A stretch of 7,009 bases of DNA, taken from contig PMHI01000403.1 in the NCBI GenBank assembly GCA_003156615.1, positions 1 to 7,009 of the forward strand, in the 5' to 3' direction. Under the pieces are notes generated by a model. The model had not been told where the DNA came from, did no database searches, and saw nothing but the letters and a program-made list of their open reading frames with translations. Source of the DNA: Acidobacteriaceae bacterium (GTDB lineage: Bacteria > Acidobacteriota > Terriglobia > Terriglobales > SbA1). Shown here in pieces: positions 1 to 6,391 of the stretch (the stretch's first letter is position 1; each line of letters opens with the position of its first letter). Position numbers and translations under genes: made by a program.

Positions 1-586
1 AGGAAATGGTAAATCCGTAGAGGATGAGTCCGGGGCCGCTGACAGCCTTGAAACGGCCGCTGTGATCGGGGGCACCGGGCTTGTCGGTCTGCTTCGACCA
101 TTTTGACAGCAGGAACGAAAGCAGATTCCAGATCGCGAAATAGAATATTGCTCGAACCACGAAGCCGTTGGTGGTGAGATAGGTCTGCGTGATTTGTTCG
201 AGGTGCTCACGGAGATGTTTGTCTTCAATGTTGCCGAGCGGCTGAGCCCACACGTAAAGCCGACGGATTCCAAATAGGACGGGAATGAACAGAAGCGCCA
301 GCAGCGGCAGCGTACGCATGGCCGCGCCCAGGATGCGCCGGATGACCGTGCCCCAGCCGCCTCCAGTGAGGTGACGAATCATGAGAATCGCCATGGAGCC
401 GAGGGCAACGCCCAGCCAGCACATGAAGCCGAGCAGGTAGGCCCGATAGAACTTGTCGGGGCCCGTGAAGGCCAACGCCACTGAGATCACTGAGAAGACG
501 ACACCGATCACGAGCGAACGCTGTGATATTTTCCCTACGACCTCGGGCGCCGTTAGATCGAGATGGGGAGTGGTCGCGGCGCTCAT
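1..586 (-). CDS. actF: ActF, NrfD-like membrane subunit of Alternative Complex III (3'-partial, N-terminal 195 residues)
   Basis: This is the second polytopic membrane subunit of the quinol-oxidising Alternative Complex III; the family is distantly related to ActC/NrfD. The reading frame starts at ATG 586-584 and stays open to the left edge, so the C-terminal half is missing (family members are usually about 400-450 aa). The visible protein begins [20 protein letters not shown]. Hydrophobic segments lie at about residues 24-41, 47-70, 88-108 and 142-162, and another begins near 182. A His-72 followed by a glycine run and Trp (GGGWG, 75-79) follows the second helix. The start overlaps the actE stop (ATGA, 586-583), and a weak purine-rich GAGAAG lies 5 bases upstream inside actE. 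The assignment rests on membrane topology, sequence character and its place directly after actE. It cannot be checked for the residues of the missing half. Confidence 0.88.
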   Translation of the reverse strand, partial: MSAATTPHLDLTAPEVVGKISQRSLVIGVVFSVISVALAFTGPDKFYRAYLLGFMCWLGVALGSMAILMIRHLTGGGWGTVIRRILGAAMRTLPLLALLFIPVLFGIRRLYVWAQPLGNIEDKHLREHLEQITQTYLTTNGFVVRAIFYFAIWNLLSFLLSKWSKQTDKPGAPDHSGRFKAVSGPGLILYGFTIS

Positions 587-1245
587 TTGTGCTTCTCAGT
601 CTGCGAAGTTGTTTCTGACCCGATCACGGGAAGCGTCGCGCCCGAACCCGGCTGGCCGTGGAACGGCGGTGGTTCCGAGGGTATGGGCTGGCCGGTGGGC
701 ACGTCTGCCCGGGTTGCGTTTTGACTGAGCTGCAGCGCGCGGATGTAGGCCACGATCTTCCAGCGGTCCTCGGGCGGGACCTGCGATGCGTAGTCGGGCA
801 TGATCCCGAAGCCATTGGTAATCACGTCGTAGAAGTAACCGAGAGGAGCTTTCTGCAGCCGCGGGATGTGAAAGGACGGCGGCTTGCGCGCGAAACCGCG
901 CGAGGGGATGAAGCCGTTGCCGTCGCCGACGGCGGAGTGACAGGGAGCGCAATAAATGTTGTAGCGCTCGCGGCCGCGTTGCAAAACTTCTTTGGTCACG
1001 GGAAACGGCATGTAGTCGCCGGGATTGTTGCCGGCTTTCCCGGTGTAAAAATAAGTGTCGTCATGCAACTGGCCGCGGGCTACGGTGCCTTCGACGGGCG
1101 GACGCTCGGAGCGCTGATCGGTGAAAAAGTCGCTGCGGGAAAGCGGATTCTGCTTCGGCTGGACGTGCATGTCGAGGCGGCAGCCTGTGAGCAAGGCGAT
1201 TGAGGCCAGCGCGGCGGCAGCGGAAATTTGGTGGAGGCGCAGCAT
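583..1245 (-). CDS. actE: ActE, monoheme cytochrome c lipoprotein of Alternative Complex III
   Basis: This is a 220-residue membrane-anchored class I-type cytochrome c that serves as an electron-carrying subunit of ACIII on the outer face of the cytoplasmic membrane. Residues 1-21 form a hydrophobic signal ending in the lipobox LLTGC, so Cys-22 is the likely lipidated N-terminus. One heme site, CAPCH, lies at 99-103 (Cys-99, Cys-102, His-103), and Met-149 in GIMPDY is the likely distal axial ligand. The C-terminal 40 residues are rich in Pro, Gly and Ser and look disordered. The frame is open upstream to an ATG at 1374, but that start would put 43 residues in front of the signal peptide and overlap actD by about 130 bases. 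The ATG at 1245 gives a proper lipoprotein signal, sits 1 base after the actD stop and has a strong Shine-Dalgarno. The stop overlaps the actF start. Confidence 0.95.
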   Translation of the reverse strand: MLRLHQISAAAALASIALLTGCRLDMHVQPKQNPLSRSDFFTDQRSERPPVEGTVARGQLHDDTYFYTGKAGNNPGDYMPFPVTKEVLQRGRERYNIYCAPCHSAVGDGNGFIPSRGFARKPPSFHIPRLQKAPLGYFYDVITNGFGIMPDYASQVPPEDRWKIVAYIRALQLSQNATRADVPTGQPIPSEPPPFHGQPGSGATLPVIGSETTSQTEKHK

Positions 1246-1246
1246 T

Positions 1247-1783
1247 CTAGCTGGGCACCTCCGAAATCGAGCGCGGCTGAAGGCTTTGCAGGAAGTCGCG
1301 GGTAGTGGCCGGATCGTAATTCTTGTCGGTGGAAAACACGACCAGGAAGAAGCGGTCCTTCGAAGCCAGCGCAAAACGCGGAACGTTGAATACGGGATGA
1401 TAGGGCATGGGCAACCCGTTTAGGGCCAACATGCCGAACAGAGCCGAAATGCCGCCGAACAAAATTGTCATTTCAAAGGTGATGACGATGAAAGCAGGCC
1501 ATGAGTGATAAGGCCTGCCGCCAACATTGATCGGATAACTGACGGTGTCGCACCACCATTGCATCAAATATCCAGAGACACCACCGATAATGCCGCCAAT
1601 CAATACCACAAGCGGAACTTCGTCGTGGTGAAAGCCGATTTCTTCGGCCAAGCCCTCGATGGGAAACGGGCTGTAGGCGTCGATTCTTCTATAACCTGCC
1701 TGATAAGTACGGCGCGCGGCTTCCAGCAAAGCAGAGGGCGAGTCGAACTCCGCCATTGTGCCGTAGATCGGGTCGCGTTTCAT
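1247..1783 (-). CDS. actD: ActD, DUF3341 membrane subunit of Alternative Complex III
   Basis: This 178-residue protein matches the DUF3341 family, the small membrane-anchored ActD subunit of ACIII, which carries no cofactor. The N-terminal 50 residues form a soluble segment with the family-like stretch [20 protein letters not shown] (31-50). Two transmembrane helices follow at about 56-76 and 96-121, joined by a loop containing [16 protein letters not shown] (83-98), another hallmark of the family. A soluble tail of about 55 residues follows. There are no heme or Fe-S motifs; the only Cys is residue 78. The ATG abuts the actC stop with no spacer (TAGATG), and the next gene begins 1 base after its own stop, so it is surely co-translated with its neighbours. 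Length is typical for the family. The exact role in the complex (structural, or part of a proton path) is not settled by the sequence. Confidence 0.95.
   Translation of the reverse strand: MKRDPIYGTMAEFDSPSALLEAARRTYQAGYRRIDAYSPFPIEGLAEEIGFHHDEVPLVVLIGGIIGGVSGYLMQWWCDTVSYPINVGGRPYHSWPAFIVITFEMTILFGGISALFGMLALNGLPMPYHPVFNVPRFALASKDRFFLVVFSTDKNYDPATTRDFLQSLQPRSISEVPS
1256..1262 (-). promoter_or_regulatory. Strong Shine-Dalgarno that fixes the actE start
   Basis: On the minus strand GGAGGTG lies 10 bases before the ATG at 1245-1243, inside the last codons of actD. It is a near-complete match to the anti-Shine-Dalgarno sequence. It supports the 220-residue ActE with its lipoprotein signal over the longer frame starting at 1374. 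Confidence 0.75.
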
Positions 1784-3172
1784 CTACTCTGCCGCCTCCG
1801 ATGCTTTCCCCTCTGCCTGTGGCAGAAGCGTGCGTATCTCGAAGATGGAAATCATGGGCAGCAAGCGGCAGAACAGGAACATGCAGGCCAGGAAGAATCC
1901 CAGAGTGCCGATGAAGGTCATGAAATCCCAGCGCGTGGGGTAGTACATGCCCCAGGATGAATTCAGGAAGTCGCGGCTCAGGCTGACCACGACGATTATG
2001 AATCGCTCCAGCCACATGCCGATCAAGATCACGCTGGAAATCAGGAACAGGGCAACCGGACTGGAACGCAGCCTGCGGATCCAGAGGACCTGCGGGACAA
2101 AAATGTTGCTGGTTAGAAGCGCTAGATACCAGGGAGCGTAAGGCCCATGCAGGCGGTTCCACAGTGTGAAAGCGTCATAGCGGTCGCCGCTGTACCATCC
2201 CATGAAGGCCTCGATGCCATAGCCGTAGGCGACAATCAGCCCTGTCGCAAGCATCACCTTCGCGGAATTCTGCAGGTGGCGCTCAGTGATGAAATCTTCG
2301 AGGCCATAAATTTTGCGGATGGGAATGGCGAGCATCAGCACCATGGCAAATCCAGAATAGATGGCTCCGGCAACGAAGTAAGGCGGGAAGATGGTTGTAT
2401 GCCAGCCGGGGACGATGCCGATGGCGAAGTCAAAGCTCACGACGGTGTGGACAGAGAGGACTAGCGGCGTGGCTAATCCGGCGAGCAGCAGATAGGCCGT
2501 TTCGTAGCGATGCCAATGGCGGGCTGAACCGCGCCACCCCATCGAAAGGATGCCGTAGATCATCCGAATCCAGCGGTTTTCGGAGCGGTCACGCAGCGTG
2601 CCGAAATCCGGGATCAGACCCATGAACCAGAATAGTGCAGATATCGTGGCATAGGTGGAGACGGCAAATACGTCCCACATCAACGGGCTGCGGAATTGCG
2701 GCCACACACCCATGGTACTGGGATAAGGAAATAGCCAATAAGCCAGCCAGGGACGGCCGACATGAAGCAGGGGGAACAGTCCAGCACAGGCCACGGCGAA
2801 AAGCGTCATCGCTTCGGCGAAGCGGTTGATGGAGTTGCGCCACGACTGCCGCAGCAAGAGAAGAATCGCGGAGATGAGTGTGCCGGCGTGGCCAATTCCG
2901 ATCCACCAGACGAAGTTGATGATGGCGAAGCCCCAGCCAATCGGGATGGTCACGCCCCAGATACCGATGCCCTTCAAGAAAAGGTAGCCGATGGCGTAGA
3001 GCATCATCATCGTGAGCATGAAACAGACGCCGAACCCCAGGAACCACCCATTCGAAGCCGGCCGAGTGAGAACGATGGAACTGATCTTGTCGGTGACCGA
3101 GGCGAAGGTGTGACCCGGCTCAATTACCGGGGCTTCTTGCGCGTTCACAGTCGTCTTGTATTGCTCGTCCAT
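1784..3172 (-). CDS. actC: ActC, NrfD/PsrC-family quinol-binding membrane subunit of Alternative Complex III
   Basis: This 462-residue polytopic membrane protein of the NrfD/PsrC family is the subunit that carries the quinol-oxidation site next to the Fe-S chain of ActB in known ACIII structures. About ten hydrophobic segments can be placed, near residues 43-68, 78-107, 121-137, 164-186, 225-249, 262-285, 303-325, 345-363, 373-397 and 415-437. Charged residues inside or beside helices are the kind expected for quinone binding and a proton path: His-137 and Arg-140 in HVGRP, Asp-167 in SPLMWD, His-242 and Asp-248 in SVHTVVSFDFA, and Glu-389 in MWLERF. The hydrophilic N-terminus (1-40) faces the cytoplasm in the family. 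The ATG follows the actB stop after 31 bases, with only a weak GGGCGA upstream; the stop abuts actD. Family assignment is firm. Residue roles are inferred from the family. Confidence 0.96.
   Translation of the reverse strand: MDEQYKTTVNAQEAPVIEPGHTFASVTDKISSIVLTRPASNGWFLGFGVCFMLTMMMLYAIGYLFLKGIGIWGVTIPIGWGFAIINFVWWIGIGHAGTLISAILLLLRQSWRNSINRFAEAMTLFAVACAGLFPLLHVGRPWLAYWLFPYPSTMGVWPQFRSPLMWDVFAVSTYATISALFWFMGLIPDFGTLRDRSENRWIRMIYGILSMGWRGSARHWHRYETAYLLLAGLATPLVLSVHTVVSFDFAIGIVPGWHTTIFPPYFVAGAIYSGFAMVLMLAIPIRKIYGLEDFITERHLQNSAKVMLATGLIVAYGYGIEAFMGWYSGDRYDAFTLWNRLHGPYAPWYLALLTSNIFVPQVLWIRRLRSSPVALFLISSVILIGMWLERFIIVVVSLSRDFLNSSWGMYYPTRWDFMTFIGTLGFFLACMFLFCRLLPMISIFEIRTLLPQAEGKASEAAE
1795..1799 (-). 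promoter_or_regulatory. Shine-Dalgarno of actD within the end of actC
   Basis: GGAGG on the minus strand lies 11 bases before the actD ATG (1783-1781), in the last codons of actC. It supports the start that exactly abuts the actC stop. Confidence 0.6.
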
Positions 3173-3203
3173 TATTGTTCGCCCATGCGGGCTGTGCCGA
3201 TTT

Positions 3204-6200
3204 CTATGCTTTCAGTTCCGGGTTCGGGTTGCTTACTTCGGCCAGATACGTGGTGCGGGGGCGAGTGTTGAGTTCGCCCAAGAGACTGTAGTTGCGTGAC
3301 TGCGCCTTCAATTTCGAAACTTCGCTGTTTGGATCGTTGATGTTGCCGAATATGATCGCCTTGGCCGGACAGGACTGCTGGCACGCGGTCTGCAATTCAT
3401 CGCCGATCCGGATATCCTTGCCTTCGCGCACCGAGGTGGTTTCGGCATCGATGCGGTGCTCGTTAATTCTCTGCACGCAGTAGGTGCACTTTTCCATCAC
3501 GCCGCGGCTGCGTACGCTGACGTCGGGATTGCGCATCATCTTGTATTGCTCGGTAGTCCAGTCCTGGAAAAGCAGAAAGTTGAAGCGCCGCACTTTATAC
3601 GGACAGTTGTTCGAGCAGTAGCGCGTGCCCACGCAGCGGTTGTAAATCATGTCGTTCAGGCCTTCGCTGCTGTGATTGGTTGCGCCCACGGGACAGACGA
3701 GCTCGCAGGGCGCGTCTTCGCATTGCATGCAGGGCACGGGCTGGAAGAATGCTTTGGGATTGTCGCGGTCGCCTTGATAATAGGCATCGATGCGAATCCA
3801 GTGCATGTGCCGGCCCAACTCAGTCTGCTCTTTGCCGACGACCGCGATGTTGTTCTCCGATTGGCAGGCCAGGACGCAATTGTTGCAGCCCACGCAGGAG
3901 TTCAGGTCGATTGCCATGCCCCAGGCGTAGGCCTCTTCTTTATACGGATAGGGCTTGTAAAGCGTGAGGCCGGGCGCCGGATTTTCATCCTCTTCTATCG
4001 CGAAATTCGGCTGCCTGCGGTATTCCTCCAGCGCGGCTTCGCGCACCAGCGGACGATGGGCGCCATCGGGCGTATCCATGCTTTGCATGCCCTGCGTCGA
4101 GGCCAGTTTGTAGGTGTCTCCGGTCTTACGGATTTGCACGCCTGTAGTGAACCAAGGCGCGGCGCTGGTGCGCAAGGCATAGGCATTGAAGCCATAACCG
4201 GTGCCGACCCGGCCCGCCCGTTCACGGCCATAGCCGAGGAATATGGTGACGGAATTGTCGGGATGGCCTGCTTGAATCCATGCCGCGCCGATGACTTTCT
4301 TGCCCTTCAATTCCAGTTCGACAACGTCTTTACTTTCGATCTGCAGGCGCTCCGCCATCTTGGGGCCAATGAGTACGGCATTGTCCCAGGTGAGCTTGGT
4401 CATCGGCTTGGGCAATTCCTGCAGCCAGCCGTTGTTGGAGAATTGGCCGTCATAGATGGTGGGATCGCGGCGGATGTTGAGCTCGATGGTGTCGGCGGCT
4501 GCGGGGGGCGAATTTGGAGGTGGGAAATTTGTGGCCTTCGCGGTTACGGATTTCGGAGTGTAGGTTGTGCCTTCAATCCAGCCATCGTGCAGAGACTTGC
4601 GCCAGAACTGCTCGAAGTCCGCGCCGGTGTGCTGTTTCTGCCAATAGGCGCGCAACAGATCGTAACCGGTCCGATCAGACTGGCCGGAGAGCAGCGCCAC
4701 GAATTCCAGCGCGCTCTTGCCGCCGTAGAGGGGCGCAATCAGAGGCTGAATGATGCTGACCGTTCCATCGTAAGCACGGGCGTCGCCCCAGGCTTCGAGT
4801 TCGTGAGCCTGATTGACGTGCCACTGACAAAGTTCCGAGGTTTCGTTCTGATAAAGCCCGAGATGAACGCGGAGCGGAATCTTGCCGCTTTTCAGGACGT
4901 TGGCGAAGTCGAGATCGGCGGGCGCATCGTAGGCCGGATTGCCGCCCAGAACGACCAGTAAATCCACTTTCCCCGCGCCGATGTCAGCGACTAGATCTCT
5001 GGTCGACTCGGTTTGGTTTACTGGATTGGCATCGACTGGATCGGTGTAGATGACCGTTTTGCCAACGTTGCCCAGCTTTACGTTAATGGCGTGCGCGAGG
5101 GCATGAACGGTGGGCGTTTGGTGGTCGCCAGCGATCACGATGCTGGAGCCTTCGCTCTTTTTCAAATCTTCTGTGAGCGTGGCCAAGAATCTTAGAGCTG
5201 CCACGTCGGAATGGAATTTCCCGAACTCTGCCAGGCTATTGCTTAGACCTTCGACCGCCCATGCCGGCGTCGGCAGCCGATGATCCGCCTTCGCCCCCGT
5301 CGTCGTCGGCGTGCTTTCGATCACGTACAGCCGGTTCATGTTGCCGTCGGGATTGCGACGCTTGGCGAAGTCGCGGATGTAGCGGACGTTGCCGGGAAAT
5401 CCAGCGTAGAGAAAGTCGGCGTCGAGCGAGACGATTACGTCGGCTTTTTCAAAATCGTAGCGCGTCTCAACCGGCTGGCCGAAGGCCAGCTTCGCGCCCT
5501 CGAGCACGTTGTCGCGATTGATGGGCTCGTACACATGCCACTTGGCTTGCGGATAAATCTTCAGGAAGCCGCGCAGTTGGTCGGCGAGCGTAGGCGAGGA
5601 AATCGTTGGCGTGAGGATGCGAATGCCCGCGCCCTGAAGCGCTTTTTGCGCGGTGAGTGGCCCGTGAAGCGCGTTCAGAAGAGCCTGCCAGGATTGCTGG
5701 TCGCCCATCGACATCACGCTCTGCGAGCGGTCGGGATCGTACATTCCGAGAATCGAAGCCTGCGCGAAAATGTCGGTGCCGCCGAGCGATGCTGGATGCT
5801 GGTCGTTGCCCTCGATTTTTGTCGGGCGGCCGAGGTGGCTCTCGACCAGCAGCGGGCTGGCGTATCCGCCGAGCGTCATCGCGGTGGCGTAGAACATGGG
5901 ACGGCCGGGAATCACGTCTTCAGGCTGGCGGACGTAGGGAACGATGGGTTCAAACGGCAGGCGCACGCAGCCGGTCATGCCGGCCAGCGCCATGGACGCA
6001 CCCATCACTTTCAGGAAACCGCGGCGCGAGACCAAATCGACCCACTCGGAAGCGCCTTTGGGGAATTCGCGGTGCAGCGCTTCCTGGAAGGCGGGGCTAC
6101 CGGCAAGTTCTTCCAGGCTCCGCCAGTATTCCGGGCCTGCCTTCTCGTTCGCTTCTTCGATTTGTGCGCGGACGGATCCCAGGTCTAGCTTGCCTTTCTT

Positions 6201-6248
6201 GCTGGGGCAAACTTCTTCGCGCTTGGCAGGTTTGTTTTGCTCGTTCAT
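3204..6248 (-). CDS. actB: ActB, fused molybdopterin-oxidoreductase-like / four-cluster Fe-S subunit of Alternative Complex III
   Basis: This 1014-residue extracytoplasmic electron-transfer subunit of ACIII is a fusion of two modules found as separate proteins in related complexes such as polysulfide reductase. Residues 1-73 are the extended pre-sequence typical of this group (YWRSLEELA at 41-49). A twin-arginine motif SRRGFLKVMG (74-83) and a hydrophobic run to MTGC follow, with Cys-94 a possible lipidation site. Residues of about 100-730 resemble a molybdopterin oxidoreductase but have no N-terminal Fe-S cysteines: Cys-14, Cys-94 and Cys-474 are the only cysteines before 785. Residues of about 775-970 form a DmsB/NrfC-like ferredoxin module with cysteines 785, 788, 791, 795; 840, 843, 848, 852; 872, 878, 882; and 921, 924, 956, 960. 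Fifteen ligands fit three [4Fe-4S] and one [3Fe-4S] cluster, as in known ActB. A Pro-rich linker lies at 576-584. No good Shine-Dalgarno precedes the ATG. Confidence 0.96.
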   Translation of the reverse strand: MNEQNKPAKREEVCPSKKGKLDLGSVRAQIEEANEKAGPEYWRSLEELAGSPAFQEALHREFPKGASEWVDLVSRRGFLKVMGASMALAGMTGCVRLPFEPIVPYVRQPEDVIPGRPMFYATAMTLGGYASPLLVESHLGRPTKIEGNDQHPASLGGTDIFAQASILGMYDPDRSQSVMSMGDQQSWQALLNALHGPLTAQKALQGAGIRILTPTISSPTLADQLRGFLKIYPQAKWHVYEPINRDNVLEGAKLAFGQPVETRYDFEKADVIVSLDADFLYAGFPGNVRYIRDFAKRRNPDGNMNRLYVIESTPTTTGAKADHRLPTPAWAVEGLSNSLAEFGKFHSDVAALRFLATLTEDLKKSEGSSIVIAGDHQTPTVHALAHAINVKLGNVGKTVIYTDPVDANPVNQTESTRDLVADIGAGKVDLLVVLGGNPAYDAPADLDFANVLKSGKIPLRVHLGLYQNETSELCQWHVNQAHELEAWGDARAYDGTVSIIQPLIAPLYGGKSALEFVALLSGQSDRTGYDLLRAYWQKQHTGADFEQFWRKSLHDGWIEGTTYTPKSVTAKATNFPPPNSPPAAADTIELNIRRDPTIYDGQFSNNGWLQELPKPMTKLTWDNAVLIGPKMAERLQIESKDVVELELKGKKVIGAAWIQAGHPDNSVTIFLGYGRERAGRVGTGYGFNAYALRTSAAPWFTTGVQIRKTGDTYKLASTQGMQSMDTPDGAHRPLVREAALEEYRRQPNFAIEEDENPAPGLTLYKPYPYKEEAYAWGMAIDLNSCVGCNNCVLACQSENNIAVVGKEQTELGRHMHWIRIDAYYQGDRDNPKAFFQPVPCMQCEDAPCELVCPVGATNHSSEGLNDMIYNRCVGTRYCSNNCPYKVRRFNFLLFQDWTTEQYKMMRNPDVSVRSRGVMEKCTYCVQRINEHRIDAETTSVREGKDIRIGDELQTACQQSCPAKAIIFGNINDPNSEVSKLKAQSRNYSLLGELNTRPRTTYLAEVSNPNPELKA

Positions 6249-6285
6249 CTTTGTTTTTGCCGTCCGCTCGATAAAATGTTCTTTC

Positions 6286-6297
6286 GCCCCTTTGGGC
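6286..6297. repeat. Short palindrome GCCC-N4-GGGC
   Basis: The arms GCCC (6286-6289) and GGGC (6294-6297) flank a 4-base loop. On the minus strand it reads GCCCAAAGGGGCGAAAGAAC, a form I associate with dispersed intergenic repeats in Acidobacteriota. With only a 4-bp stem it is weak as a hairpin on its own. Confidence 0.45.
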
Positions 6298-6318
6298 TTG
6301 TTTCAAATCTTGTTTCTA

Positions 6319-6338
6319 CCCACGGCTTGCGCCGTGGG
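6319..6338. repeat. Perfect 8-bp GC-rich hairpin in the actA-actB spacer
   Basis: The arms CCCACGGC (6319-6326) and GCCGTGGG (6331-6338) are perfect reverse complements around the 4-base loop TTGC. The transcript of the act operon would fold here into a stable stem-loop about 50 bases after the actA stop and 70 bases before the actB start. No run of T follows on either strand, so it does not look like an intrinsic terminator. An mRNA-stabilising or processing hairpin, or a REP-type repeat, fits better. Confidence 0.75.
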
Positions 6339-6348
6339 CTGCATTCTG

Positions 6349-6391
6349 TCGTCGCTCCGCAGTGACTTCCATCATCGCTGCGCCCGACTTC
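6349..6391. repeat. Imperfect direct repeat of about 20 bases
   Basis: TCGTCGCTCCGC (6349-6360) and TCATCGCTGCGC (6372-6383) match at 10 of 12 bases, and each is followed after 2-3 bases by GACTTC (6364-6369 and 6386-6391). The second copy enters the actA stop codon (6392-6390). Within it, CGCTG (6376-6380) and CAGCG (6391-6395) can form a 5-bp stem. This may be part of the same intergenic repeat as the neighbouring hairpin. Confidence 0.5.

Larger units (their letters stand above)
6249..6389 (-). other. actA-actB spacer with several inverted and direct repeats
   Basis: This 141-base stretch is the only sizeable non-coding gap of the operon. It holds two palindromes (6286-6297 and 6319-6338), a third imperfect one (6351-6366) and an imperfect direct repeat (6349-6369 and 6372-6391) that runs into the actA stop. 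I found no convincing promoter or U-tract terminator on the minus strand. The composition suggests a small REP-like intergenic element, of a kind I recall as common in Acidobacteriota; its copy number cannot be judged from this window. Confidence 0.6.

Noticed and set aside
658..1203. A 181-codon plus-strand frame opposite actE
   Set aside because: It is antisense to the CXXCH-containing ActE frame, with no motif of its own.
1246..1374. N-terminal extension of ActE by 43 residues from an ATG at 1374
   Set aside because: It would overlap actD by about 130 bases and bury the lipoprotein signal. The ATG at 1245 has a strong Shine-Dalgarno and a canonical lipobox.
3456..4961. A 501-codon open frame on the plus strand, antisense to actB
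   Set aside because: It lies wholly opposite the ActB frame, which has clear homology and intact cysteine motifs. The antisense product has low-complexity Ala/Arg/Val/Gly composition with no recognisable domain. It is a GC-driven shadow frame.
5280..6188. A 302-codon plus-strand frame opposite the start of actB
   Set aside because: Same reasoning: it mirrors the ActB codons, is rich in Arg/Ala/Val/Gly, and has no domain or ribosome site that I can see.
6265..6310. Possible internal promoter for actB (TTGAAA and a TTTTAT-like box on the minus strand)
   Set aside because: The two boxes are separated by about 25 bases, too far for a sigma-70 promoter, and at a spacing of 17 the -10 box is poor.
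6319..6338. Intrinsic terminator between actA and actB
   Set aside because: The stem is strong, but no T-run follows it on either strand, and the downstream genes belong to the same complex.
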